Below, one piece after another: positions 10,246 through 21,689 of a stretch of 64,000 nucleotides of DNA. Within the stretch, counting starts at the first letter, position 1, and the number at the start of each line of letters is the position of its first letter. The position numbers and the translations under genes were made by a program. The DNA comes from Austropuccinia psidii (lineage: Eukaryota; Basidiomycota; Pucciniomycetes; Pucciniales; Sphaerophragmiaceae): assembly GCA_023105745.1 (NCBI GenBank), contig JALGQZ010000013.1:7800105-7864104 (forward strand). The letters are read 5' to 3'. The notes under the pieces were generated by a model. The model saw only the letters and a list, made by a program, of their open reading frames with translations, searched no databases and had not been told where the DNA came from.

Positions 10246-11828
10246 TTTATTTTTCATTTTTTAATTTAATGTCATTATCAGCAAGAATTGGAAAGATTTA
10301 CTTAATTAAACTTTTTTTGTACATATTTTTTTTAATTTTTTATTATTATTATTCAATTATTTTTACCTGAGAATGAAGGGCATATCCCATTCAACGTCTC
10401 AAGAATATTCCTTTTATCTTCATCACTTTTTTTCTCATAGTATTACATCAAGAGCCATTAAGTTGGTTCAATTTTTCCACTCAAAAATAATAATTAAAAA
10501 AAAACTCTACATCAAGTAATTTTTTTTTTAAAAAAAAAGGAAGATCAATTTATTTGAAGTATTTCTGCAATTACAAAAAAGTGATTGGAACTTGTTTGAA
10601 AAGAAGAAGTATTTATGCCATGAAGGCATCAATTGAACTCTGAAGGAGTTATTTATATTAAAAACTCATAAGTTGATGATATAATTTGGGGAGTTTACAT
10701 ATTAATAACACCTCAATTTGCTATTTATTCCTAATGTAATTTAAAAAGCCACCCAATAGCAGAAAAGAGTTTTTTTTATTTGTACAAATTTTATTTTTCA
10801 CTGTTTATAATTTTTTTTAATAACTCAAATGCATTTATGGGTAACAAAAAATCTGAACCATAAAGGGGATGGACTTGTAATAAAGTCTGAGTCACAATGA
10901 TGATTCCAAAAGGAAGAGTTGTGGCATCATAAGGGTCACTATATGAGTAAAGAACCCAAATTATGATCATTCAACTATGTAATATTAATCATAAATACTC
11001 TCAAGAGCACCAATTTTTACTGATTGGCACAAATTACCACCTTCAACCAAACAGCTCCATGATCTTGATTGTGATTCAGGTTTATTTCATTTTAAATTGT
11101 GATCTTTTACTCAGATATCTCAATTAATGAAAAGAAAAAATTTATTATTTAAGCATCATTAAAATAAAATTATGTAAATTCTCTGTATTATTATTTATCC
11201 TTATCAAAATCACTATAAAAAATAAGGGGTGGGTAAACTTATTTCTTACACTATCCCTTATAATGGAAGTTTTGGGGGAATGAGAACATATCCTCTTCAA
11301 AATATGAAAACCAACTCATGATTTTTAAGTGGGGAGGGGGGCCTTCATCCAAAAGAGTATTATTAGAAAACAAAAATAAAATAAATCAATACATATTAAA
11401 ATAAATATTAAATTATCTTATTATCATAATTTTTCATTTTTCATTTTATTTTTTATAACAGGAACACTTTAGGAATACCAAAGAACCAAAGAAAGTAAAT
11501 TATTTTGAAGAAATATCAATATAATTTAGAAACATTCTATCACATACCAATTATCACAATACTGAAAATAACAAAGATTGTTCATAAAGAAAAACAGGAG
11601 TTCCCTATGGATTTACCTTTGGATAACACCAGACCTTGGAAATTTCTTTGATTCTGGATTGAAACTCATTTGGAATTCAAGAATCAATGGCCAGGATCTA
11701 TGGACTGAAGGCTGACTCACTGGATTAATTATTGACTAAGGACTCACTCAACATGATGGACCAACAAGATGATGTAAAACACTCAATTCAAATTGCCCTT
11801 GGGATTTTAAAGAAGATTGAAGACTCAA
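10246..11828. other. AT-rich spacer within the array region
   Basis: No gene or clear repeat boundary seen. One isolated hairpin near 10617-10630 (ATGCC, five bases, GGCAT) lacks the second stem and the AAAC linker, so I did not count it as an array copy. Confidence 0.45.
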
Positions 11829-12317
11829 GAGGTCCTCAGAATGACACTAATCTTCTTCCCCTGTAGACTTGGGCAGGGAAACTTATAAAAATATAACAGC
11901 CAAGAAGCTGGAGGGGATTGTCCTAGTCAGGAGAAGTGCTGAAGGACCATTTTTGTCCTTAGTATGACAATAAACTTCTCCCTTTGTGTAACAGGAACAA
12001 GGGGTTTCAAAGGTGTTTAGAATTATCAAATTGGCCACAATTAACACAGTGGAGTCCCAAGCCATCAATTAAGACAAGAAAATTACTTATTGAGAAATGA
12101 AACAACCAGAATAATCTTGAATCAAATGTGAATCATGAAGATTGAAGAATAAAACAAGAGTCAAGTGGAATCCAAAATCAAAGCCAAAGGAGCTCAAGAA
12201 TCAAGATAAGCCCTTGTATTATTCCAGGAGGTCCTTGCATGACTTAAAGTGCAGGACTTGTGTACCTAATATACAGGGTTTACACACCTAGTAGGTCCTG
12301 TATGACCTTGAACTACA
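11829..12317 (+). ncRNA. Pseudoknot motif array, block IV (copies PK15-PK18)
   Basis: PK15: GTC 11832-11834 pairs GAC 11843-11845; CAGAA 11837-11841 pairs TTCTT 11853-11857. PK16: TTGTC 11953-11957 pairs GACAA 11966-11970; TAGTA 11960-11964 against TTCTC is partial. PK17: AGGTC 12229-12233 pairs GACTT 12241-12245 with one G-T; the loop is 7 nt, and CTTGCA 12234-12239 pairs TGCAGG 12250-12255. PK18: AGGTC 12293-12297 pairs GACCT 12304-12308; the loop is 6 nt, and TGTA 12299-12302 pairs TACA 12314-12317. PK17-PK18 are the two copies with a shorter stem 1 loop. PK18 ends 112 nt before the gypsy pol ATG at 12429, so this block may lie in that element's leader. Confidence 0.55.
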
Positions 12318-12428
12318 TTTTTATGGAAGAAAAAAGAAAGAATTGGGAAGACCTCAGGATTTCAGGACACTAGCAACCTCTTAGAAATCATTAAAAAAAA
12401 AAAAAGAGAGAAGAAACAAAATAACTAA

Positions 12429-13552
12429 TTGAAGATGGATCACCAAATTTTAGCAGCCACATACAAATCAGTCCTGAAGAAGGTGAGACCAGTCAATGAG
12501 CCAATGCCTCAAGATCTTCACCCACCTTTTTCAAGAAATCCTCATGAAACAACCTTATCACTCAACCCACCTATATTTCAAGAAACCTTCAAGGTAGCCC
12601 ATGAAAGACTGCAAGCAGTAAATTTTGGCCCACCAGGATGGTTTTTAAATGAAGAAATCAATTTACTCAAAAATGTTATTACCTTAAGGGGAAAAGCAAT
12701 AGCCTTCTGTGAAGAAGAAAGAGGATTACTCAAGCACTCATATGGAAAACCTTACAAAATACCAGTAATACCTCATGAACCTTGGCAGAAGAAACCAATT
12801 CCCATTCCCAAATCAATTTTACCTCAGTTTACTGAATTAATCAGAGAAAGAATCAGGACTGGACTCTATGAGCAATCCACTTCAAGCTACACAAGCCAAA
12901 TCTTTTGTGTAGCCAAATCAAATGGGAAACTCAGAATTGTCCATGACCTTCAAGAACTCAACAAAGTCACCATCAAGGATGCTGGCTTACCACCTCACAT
13001 TGAAGAATTTGTAGATTCATTTGCAGGAAGAGCATGCTATGGACTGGGGGACATCATGGGAGGATATGATGAAAGAGAATTAGATGTCACCACAAGACCC
13101 CTCACCACTTTTGAAACACCCCTTGGAAGAATGCAACTCACAAGACTACCCCAAGGAGCCACCAACTCAGTAGCAGTATACCAAGCCCAAATGACCTGGA
13201 TACTTCAAGAATAAATACCAGAAAGTGTAGGAATCTTTATTGATGATGGAGGAATAAAAGGACCAAGATCACTTTACAACCAAGAAACACTACCAGAAAA
13301 CCCCTCAATCAGAAGATTTATATGGGAATATGCCATAACCTTAGAAAGAATCTTATTCAGGATTGAAGAAGTAGGACTTACTATCTCAGGATCAGATTTT
13401 GGGTGCTGTGTTCCAGCTTTGGATATTGTAGGGCATGTTGTATCATTTAAAGGAAGAACAATGTCAAAACAAAAGATCAACAAGATTCAAAATTGGCCAA
13501 CACCTCTTAAAAAGAAGGAAATAGGGGATTTCTTGGATTTTGTGCCTATGTA
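12429..13552 (+). pseudogene. Ty3/gypsy pol, linker and reverse transcriptase (decayed)
   Basis: Begins at ATG 12429 with a linker region. Reverse transcriptase hallmarks follow: KLRIVHDLQELNKVTIK, PPHIEEFVDSFAGRACYGLG, RPLTTFETPLGRMQ and LPQGATNSVAVYQAQMTWIL. The catalytic box FIDDGG is intact, its Asp codons at 13242-13247. This is the basidiomycete gypsy lineage whose RT has YDER after the first catalytic region. A TAA at 13212-13214 interrupts the frame between LQE and IPES; the same frame then reads on through GHVVSFKGRTMSKQKI. At about 13540-13552 the frame is lost to a shift into the RNase H part. No protease or gag is recognisable upstream, where the pseudoknot array lies instead. The element is inactive as read. 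Confidence 0.85.
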
Positions 13553-14119
13553 AGGATGTTCATTGAAAACTTCTCACAAGTTGCATCACCACTCAGAAGG
13601 CTCACCAGAGAAGATGTTGACTGGGACTGAGATCAAAAATGTGAAGAAGCTTTCCATAAGCTCAGAAGAATAGTTGGAGAAGAAATAATTCTCAAGAAAT
13701 TGGATTATGACAAAGGATCAGGAAACATTAAGCTAGCAGTAGATTCAAGCTACATTGATTCAGGAGCAGTACTCACTCAAGAAGATAAACAAGGAAAAGA
13801 CAGACCAGCATTATATGAATCAATAACTTTTTCAAAATTAGAATCAAAATACTCACAGCCCAAATTGGAACTCTGTGGATGTGCAAGAATTCTCAATAAG
13901 CTTCAGACAATACTTTGGGGACAACATTTTGAATTACAAGTTGATTCCAAGGCCTTAATTGAAATGATCAACACCTCTTGCTTACCCAATGCCCCCATGA
14001 CAAGATGGGTGGCTTTCATTCAACTATTTTTCTTTGATTTGGTACACAAACCAGGGAGGACTTTCACTATTCCAGATGGGCTATCCAGAAGACCAAAAAA
14101 CTCAGAAGAAGAAGATTAA
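13553..14119 (+). pseudogene. Ty3/gypsy pol, RNase H domain (decayed)
   Basis: Continues pol in a shifted frame, with AYVRMFIENFSQVASPLRRL at the thumb/connection. A TGA at 13628-13630 falls where the family usually has Trp (DWD-stop-DQKCEEAF). RNase H then follows as LAVDSSYIDSGAVLTQED, KLESKYSQPKLELCGCARIL, LQVDSKALIEMI and the closing GRTFTIPDGLSRRP. The Asp in AVDSS, the Glu in LELCG and the Asp in QVDSKAL match the expected acidic residues. The role would be degradation of template RNA during reverse transcription. A stop at 14117 closes the frame, with a second TAA soon after. Confidence 0.85.
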
Positions 14120-15298
14120 GAAGCACCACAATTTTATTAAGAAGAAGATTGGATCAAGCCACACCCTGGATTTGGGGCTAATAATGTAAATTCACTCCAT
14201 TTTTCAGGAGTACAAGTATCAACCAAACAAGAAGGATTTTGGAAGAGAATTCAAGAATACTTAAGTACAATAAAAAAACCACAATCAAGCAAAGATGAAG
14301 AGTTTAGAAGGATTAAAAGAAGGTCATCCAGCTTCCTCTTGGAAGAAGGCCACCTCAAGAGAAGAAAAAACCCAAACCCTCAATTGTTGATATCAAGTCA
14401 AGTTCAAAGCTACATTTTGAAGTCACTTCATGAAGAAATGGGCCACAGAGGGGAAAATGAAACTTATAGAAGAATTAAAACAAGATTTTGGTGGGAAGGA
14501 ATGAAGAAATCAGTCAAGAAATGGGTTCAATCTTGCCTGGACTGCCAAAAGAGAAGTCAAAGCTTACAAAGGGAATAAGGAAAATCTACAGCAACATCAA
14601 CAATACTTGAAAGGGTCAGTATGGATGCAGTCCATATCAAATCTGGAAGATGGAAGTATATCATTGTGGCCAGGGATGATTTTTCAGGATGGCCAGAAAC
14701 AGTTGGACTATTCAAATTAACAGCAAAAGCAGTTGCTGAATGGTTCACCTCAGAATGGATATGCAGGTATGGCTCACCAAAATAAGTAACTGTTAATGGG
14801 GGGCCAGAGTTTGGAAAAGAATTGCAAGAAGCAGTAAAGAAAGCAAGATCAAGGATCAGAGTCACCACACCCTATTACCCAGAGTCTCAAGGAATGGTGG
14901 AAAGGGGCCATAAGGAACTTAAAGATGCTCTAGTCAAGATGTGTGGGGAAAATCGGGGAAAATGGAAAAAATATCTACCACTAGTGACAATGGCTGACAG
15001 AATCTCCACTAAAAAGACAACTGGTTTCTCACCATTTGAACTCCACTTTGGACAACTACCAGTATTACCAATTGACATTGAAACAAAAACCTTTTTAGCA
15101 GTAGAATGGCACAAAATATCCACAACTGAGGAATTATTGGAAGCCAGAGCTAAACAATTACAGGGAAAAGAAGAAAGGAGAAGGAAAGCAGCAGAAAAAC
15201 TCAAAAAATCAAGGGAGGACTCAATGAAATATTGGGATAGAAGAATGGCACACAAACTGAGATCACCTCTTAATCCAGGAGATTTGGTCCTGGTTTAA
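14120..15298 (+). pseudogene. Ty3/gypsy integrase (decayed, catalytic Asp lost)
   Basis: An H2C2 zinc-binding region is clear (LHEEMGHRGENETYRRI, then SCLDCQKRS at about 14535-14560). The core follows with first Asp in VSMDAVHIKSG, then GWPETVGLFK. At the second catalytic position the sequence reads TVNGGPEFG where the family has TDNG, so the Asp is replaced by Val. The third residue, Glu in GMVERGHKELKD, is kept. Stops at 14576 and about 14784 and a final TAA at 15296 break the frame. The C-terminal part (FELHFGQLPVLPIDIET, then a basic coiled stretch) fits gypsy integrases. The mutated Asp alone would abolish strand transfer. Confidence 0.85.
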
Positions 15299-15624
15299 AA
15301 CAGAGCAATAGAACTAATTGGGGACTAATTTTCAAAAATTAATGGAATGGACCCTACAGAGTGATCAGAAAAATAAACAATGGACCATATGAACTTGAGG
15401 AGCTTGATGGAACAGAATTAGCAAGAAGATTTGCAGCATCTCAGGTCAAGAGGTTCTACCCAAGAAGAAAGTTGATAAACACAAAAGAAGACACCGAAGA
15501 AGAACAAAGTGAAGAAGATGAATCCATAAATGATGAAGAGGTATTTGAGGAGACCACAGAATCAGATGAAGAATAGGGAGCTCTCACCTGGAACGCTGGG
15601 GACAGCATTAAATGGAGAGGGGGA
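15299..15624 (+). pseudogene. Ty3/gypsy integrase C-terminal tail and polypurine tract
   Basis: After a short damaged stretch, a frame opens with WNGPYRVIRKINNGPYELEE and QVKRFYPRR, the GPY/F-type module that follows gypsy integrase cores. A highly acidic tail of about 35 residues (Glu/Asp/Ser) ends at 15574-15576. A purine-rich run AATGGAGAGGGGGA (15611-15624) lies just before a TG dinucleotide, as expected for plus-strand priming next to a 3' LTR. Confidence 0.7.
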
Positions 15625-17370
15625 TGTGGTATTTGATACCATTTTTTTCACCAGGCCCATGCTCATAGTACCCCCTAACAGCAGCAAATCCAGCCTAGAG
15701 GCAGACTTACACTCAAATTTTACACCAAAAGGTCAATTTTACAGCAAGACGCTGGATTTAACTCATAAAACCATGGCACAGGCACCAAAGGGCAGTGTAT
15801 GTGTTTGAATGAATTATTCAATTTCATTATGCATATGTAAAGATCAATTTACATATAGCAAACTAGTTACAACAAATAAGGTACCACCCTTTAATTTACA
15901 CACCCCACCCAGCCTTACAACGCCTTATAGCCACAGGACTCATGCAGCAATAAAAGGACACCTGCATGAATTACCAGAAACCCAGAACTCAACATAGAAA
16001 AGTCACATGATGCAAAGCTCAACCCCATGGAATTCCTGCAATTCATTTACAACACAGCCACAGGAGTACCTTATCTTATATCCACAGTAACCCCACTTAA
16101 AACCTTAAAACAGAATCATAATTATTTACACCACTCATCACCACAGGCAAACCAAAGCTAGCTACAACAGGCTGCATGCAGTACAGAATTCTAATTAAAT
16201 CTCAATCACATGACTATGCACAGCATGTGTCAAACTCAAAAATGACATCATCCCATACATAACAGTTAATTTATCAGTGCAAGAAATTATCACCTGACCT
16301 CATTTCAAAGTTCAAAAGGCAGAGAAACAACCATGACACCTGCATAAATTACACAGCCACTTCTACCAAGCCTAAAATATGACATATGCAAAGGAAATAC
16401 AAATTCATCATGTGATACTGAACCCACCAACAGCATATCATGTGACAGAAAAAAGGCTGTGCACAAGAAAAAACCTCAGCCAAAATGAAATCACCTCATG
16501 CATGCAAGGAAAATCCAAGAAAATCACATCATAATTAGCTCACCAAAAGACCATGTGATTAATGAAGGCTGTGCAGAGAAAAATTATTACCAAACCTTAA
16601 ATCACCTGACCCATACAAGAAAAGGCCTCACCAAAAATGGAGTCACATTATGAAATCAAGAGGAATTCAAGTGAAAAAAGATAGCTCCCATGGAGGGCCC
16701 CCTGGGATCCCAAAAGGTATAAATAGAGGGGCTCTCTCCCCCAAATTTCAAAATCCCCCCATGCACATTATATTCCCTGCACATTAAAAGCACAGGAATA
16801 ATTCATTCCTCACCTGGGAGGTAGTCCAGCAAATTATAGTGAATTTACTTGCCCAGTAGCTAAGCTCAGTGGAAGTATAGTGTTAAAGATTGCCCAGTAG
16901 CTAAGCTCAGCAGAATCTTAGTATTTAAAAAAAATATTATTAAAAAAAATATCCAGTACCCAATATTAGGGTTACTAGTCTATTAAAATATTCTATCCAG
17001 TAAAATTAACACCATTTATCAAGATTTAAAATTAACTTACCCTTTTAAAAATCCAATATTAAAGAATCTTACCTCTTAAATTTAACAAATATTATTTTAT
17101 CTTATTATTAAACACTCTTAAAAAAATAACAAACCTTTAAAAAATTATTTTACTCTATTATAACTATACCTTAACAAAGTTACCTTTATCAACACCAATC
17201 AAATTTTCCAGAAAACCTTAAATAACCCATCCTACCAAGGATTTATCACCAAGAAGAAACACCTCACCTCAATTTAACCAAAAAAAATATTAAAATTAAA
17301 CAGACAAGTATTTCATTAAAATCACAAATTTAACCCAAAATAACTGACATTATTTTTTATATTATCTTTT
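15625..17370 (+). mobile_element. Probable 3' LTR of the Ty3/gypsy element (no 5' partner seen)
   Basis: Starts TGTGGTATTTGATACC directly after the polypurine tract. A good TATA box, TATAAATA, sits at 16718-16725, about 1.1 kb in, followed by pyrimidine-rich sequence, as in a U3/R junction. A 20-bp perfect direct repeat (TGCCCAGTAGCTAAGCTCAG at 16850-16869 and 16891-16910) lies downstream of it. The right boundary is uncertain because it merges with the left part of the Tnp2 transposon near 17370. I found no matching LTR upstream of 12429, so the 5' LTR is missing, highly diverged or displaced. Confidence 0.5.
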
Positions 17371-18303
17371 GAATAGGTCTGATCTGAGACTGCTGAATTT
17401 TGTCTTCTGCAGTTTTACAGCCACTTACTAATTTTATTTTGGTTTGTGAGCTCCAAGGAAGATTTTGTTCAGTATTTTAGGAGGGGCAGGCAATACACCC
17501 TTGCCACCCTTGATTACAGGAGTTATCAGCAATTCAAAACTAGTTACCTGTGATTTCCCCCTCCAGGTACTTCCTCATTTTAATCCCACACAAGAGGAGT
17601 TCCCACACCACTTTCATGCCCCCTCCCCATTGTCATATTTTGTGAATTATCAAAACTGCCAATGGATGAATCAAGATTTTGCAGCATTCTATATCTTTAC
17701 AGGGGTATATTTATGAAGGATTTACCCACAGAAGAGACATCACCTTTCAAAGAAAGGAAAAACATTAATAATCCCATTCAAAGCAATTAAAAGCCCCCCT
17801 GCACTCAAACCAAATACCAAGACTTTAGCTCCACTCCAAACAATTCTTTAATAGAGTTATATACTTATGTCACAAATAAGGTTTAAACCATTTACAATAC
17901 TGTTCCAGCACACATGCTTTAAATGTTAATCTTCTTGATTAAATGGTGAAACAACACTAATGGAACCCCCCTAAAAGTTCAAATCTGCTTTATCTCCATG
18001 TGTAAATAAGATAGAATATGTACAAGCATTGAGCAGCAAGGAATTTTACCCAAGTACACTCCTAACCAGTTCCCCCCATCACAATGCGACACATTACAAT
18101 TTATCTGCTGAAGGTCAACCACTATTAAAAATGGTATAAGATCCTCCACTGTCTCAAATAATATCTCCCCCTCATAAATAAATACTCAAATATTTTCCCA
18201 ATTAATCACTCTCCTAAATAATTGCATATCAACCATAGATATTTATAAAAAGTCCAACCTTATTCATGATTCCCACAGCAATGTTGAACCCCCGCTGTCC
18301 CTC

Positions 18304-20723
18304 AATGTGTATATGCCTGGGTTAACACTGCTCAACTCAAACACACTCTTCCCCAGAGGGTGATAGGAAGGGAGTTTCCTCCACACCTTTCCAATATAAA
18401 CAGCAAAACAAAAACCTCAAATCAGCCATTGAACCTAAAGCTATTACCAACATTCCTACTTTGGAATCAGGATCTGAGTGCCCACAATTTTATTGAATCA
18501 AATTTTCCCAATTAATTATTCTCAATTGACCCAAAGCACATTCTTCACTGCACTGGGTCTCAATTCAACAGCACTGAAACCATACAATGGGAGTCAAAAC
18601 CTTCCCTCAAAAGACCTTGGAATGATATCATCTGCCATTCTATCCTTAAGGTATAATATACCCCACAGGGCTTCATGCATTCTCACCCCTGCCCAAAACC
18701 TGCTTATCAAGTCAAGTATCTCAAGCTCAGGCGGTCACTCCACTTCTGCATTCCATATACCTCAGGATCTCAGTACCATATTTGAAAATCTCCAATTGGA
18801 GCCGCTTATTGAAAACTATATATGTTGTCCTTGGTTTTTCTTCCTTAATGGCCTTACTGAATCTGTCACAACTGACCAACCCCACTGTAAATTCCATAAT
18901 GAACCAAATGATCATAATCCCCTTGCACACAATCATTATGCAAATTAATCAATTTAGTTGAACCCTGCACCCAAAACACAACCAACATCAGGAAAAAGGT
19001 TATCCCAACAAAAAATTTCAATTATCAACCATACAAAAATTGGCTTTCCAGATTTCTCAAGTGGGCTGGCATAATGGAAATTCTGAAACAACGTCAACAA
19101 TCCCAGAAACCTGAAGTTTACCCCAAATGTGACATCTGGGATGGATTGGTCTGGATATGCTTAACTGGCACCAGAAATATCAATGACCCCCATTCATGTC
19201 CATTCCTGGTTCATTGGCCTTCTCCATTTATGTGGACTGGTTTAATGCACATGGAAAGTCAAGCTGCTTTTCCAGCATTGGACCTATCATGCTAATTTTT
19301 ATTAATCTCCCCCCAAGTAAATGATTGAAGCCAGAGAATGTCTATGTTGCAGTAATCATCCCTGGAACAAAGGAGCCAAATTCCCTTCAATTGAATTACC
19401 TATTAATGAAGCTTGTAAAGAAGCTCAAAGAACTGTGGCAAGTTTACCATTTCTCACCCACCTCAACAGGACCTTCAAGATCCTTTATCCGTGTTTCCAT
19501 CCTTATATAAATTGCAGATGTGGTTGCCCTGCACAAGCTGACAGGATTCATTTCTCATTCAGGCACCCACTTTTGTAATTTTTGCTCTATTCACAAGACT
19601 CAGATTGAAGAAATTGGTCATCAATTTCACTACACACACTCATACCCCAAGCATAAGTTGACCATTGCAAAATGGCTTTGTTTAACCCCAAAACAACAAG
19701 AAATTTTCTCTGAGTATGGAGTGCAATATTCAATTTTTCAAGACCTTCCATATTGGGATTCAACCAGAATGGTTAATCTTGACATAATGCATAATTTAAC
19801 ACTTTGAATTTGGAAGGATCATGCAACATTAAAATTGTGCATTCTGAGGGCCAAATCAAAAATATATATCAGGTCCCACAGGAAATCCAATGACTCCAAC
19901 AGCTTTTTTGATCAAATCACATTGAGAGACCTTCTCCCTGGGAAGAGACGCAGAAAAAATCATAAATTATTCACTCCCCACTACTTCCACCCAACAAAAT
20001 TACTTGCCAATTCCCACATCTCACACACAACACCAATCTAATGGTTCAGCAGATGTTCCCTCATTTGTTGCGGAAGACCTGCTAACTTCCAAATTCCCCT
20101 CTGGGTTTTATATCAGTGCACTTAGTGATCACCAGCTCAAGGGTGAGGCTCTAGATCATCTCCGACAAATCATATCTGATACCATGATTCCATCAACATG
20201 GACAAGAGTACCCCTCTCATGGTAGCTTAAACATTGCTGAATGGGCACTTCTATACAGTTTTTACATTCCACTTTTAATTCTCAGTCAACAGATGTCATG
20301 AGATGAACACAGTTCCCCCAATACACAAAGAAAAATGGCTAAATCTTAAGACCTTGAAAATCAACTAACCAAGAATACATTCCATTTGATTAGTGCTATC
20401 AGCATTGCCACCAGTTAGACAGTTATGGTGGATAATGCAACTGCATTTTCCAAACTTTGGAAAACATTCTGCCTGTCCAATCAACACCTGTTCCCAAAAC
20501 AGAAAAGTAAACCACATGATCATTTTTCTCATCATATTCCACAAATCTTCCAATGTTTGGGCCCAGAACAAGCCTCAGCCACATGGAGGTATGAGAACAT
20601 TATTAGATTATTTGAAAAGATGCCAAAAAATAACAAAATATGTATTTTGATTCATAAGAGAAATATATTAACCTTTATTATACACATGAACTTAATAATA
20701 CTAACTTCTTGTAGCTCTGAATA
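18304..20723 (+). pseudogene. Tnp2-family transposase, copy A (many stops and shifts)
   Basis: Starts at ATG 18304 (MCICLG, then a TAA where copy B has Gln). Recognisable parts in order: the Cys-containing ENYICCPWFFFLNGLTESVT; YQPYKNWLSRFLKWAGI (19025-19075); CDIWDGLVW; LKPENVYVAVIIPGTKEP; VALHKLTGFISHSG with HFCNFCSIH; and RMVNLDIMHNL, the family's D-x-M-H-N-L-like motif (about 19765-19805). Later come ISALSDHQLKGEALDHLR and IPSTWTRVPLSW. The first catalytic segment (VDWFNAHG in copy B) is out of frame here after a shift in a C-run near 19190. The second Asp is in IADVVALH, preceded by a TAA. The family cuts CACTA-type ends by DDE chemistry. This copy is non-functional. Confidence 0.85.
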
Positions 20724-20929
20724 GATGATATAGATAAAACCTTACTTCAACTTATCTGTTGATGTTCCAACCTTTCTGCTCTCCTGAAATCCTCATCAGC
20801 CCCCTTTGAAATGAAAAAAAAAATGAATCACAGCCTCCTGTCCCGTGAAATCACCAAAAACATAATAAATCACTGTACAATGACCAAAAAAATTATGATT
20901 CCCTGGTTTGGTACTTACAGAATTTTCAT

Positions 20930-21271
20930 TCAACACAGGAAATAGTTTTATGGACCAGCTTAGACACTACCATAGAATCTATAAGTCATCCAAATTCAAG
21001 AATTGTCTCACATTTGTATTTTCCAGTTTCAAAAATTAATATTGGCAAGAATATATATTCAACTGAAACCAATCTGGGGGGAAGCTCACGGGGATTTAGT
21101 ATTATTAATAGAATTTTTAAAGTCTCTGATCCATATTTCATGCCAAACAATAACTTTCTGATCTTAAAAACTTTGAAGATTAATGTGACTTTCTTACTAG
21201 ATTTGCCACCTCTCAATATTTATAAAGCTTCTTCTTTTTCTGATGTACACTTGAGCTTAACTGAAGACTAA
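20930..21271 (+). pseudogene. C-terminal block of the Tnp2 transposase, copy A
   Basis: The frame from about 21000 to 21225 (LYFPVSKINIGKNIYSTE, RIFKVSDPYFM, ILKTLKINVTFLLDL) closely matches copy B on the minus strand at 60101-59805, including the ILKTLKINVTFL/ISKTLKINVTFL segment. It is the part of copy A least damaged relative to copy B. I assign it to the same transposase because in copy B open sequence bridges the gap with a single stop. A separate small element-encoded protein is possible. Confidence 0.6.
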
Positions 21272-21689
21272 ATAGAAGATCACTGTGGATTGTATGATAA
21301 CAAAGTGATGTCATGTGGACTTCTTGTAATGACAAAAACCTTATTTCATTATATGTAGTATATTCCTTTTGCTGAAAATATAGTGATACAATAATTCACT
21401 TATCTCATGTTCATCAGAAATTTCTCTAGAAAAATAACTGCCTCAAGATTTTATGACAGTAAAATGTCATTGTGACAAGTAAAGCCCATTAGTTCACATG
21501 GCCACAAATAAATTACTATTTTGACATTGGGTATGGTGTGAATAAGCCAATTTATATCATCAAATTACCCACACTCACATATCACAGGATCTAAAATGAA
21601 ACACCTCTGCTATCATAACATTGCACAGGTAATAGGCCCATGATCCAAGTGGTCCTCAGTACTACATTGCATCCATGAGAGTTTGGATG

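Noticed and set aside
10617..10630. Hairpin ATGCC / GGCAT
   Set aside because: It lacks the second stem and the AAAC linker, so it is not counted as an array copy.
6641..12317. Array considered as a CRISPR or as an ordinary tandem satellite
   Set aside because: Units are not identical, spacing is irregular (65-170 bp within blocks), there are no cas genes, and the genome is eukaryotic. Conserved geometry with varying stems does not fit satellite homogenisation.
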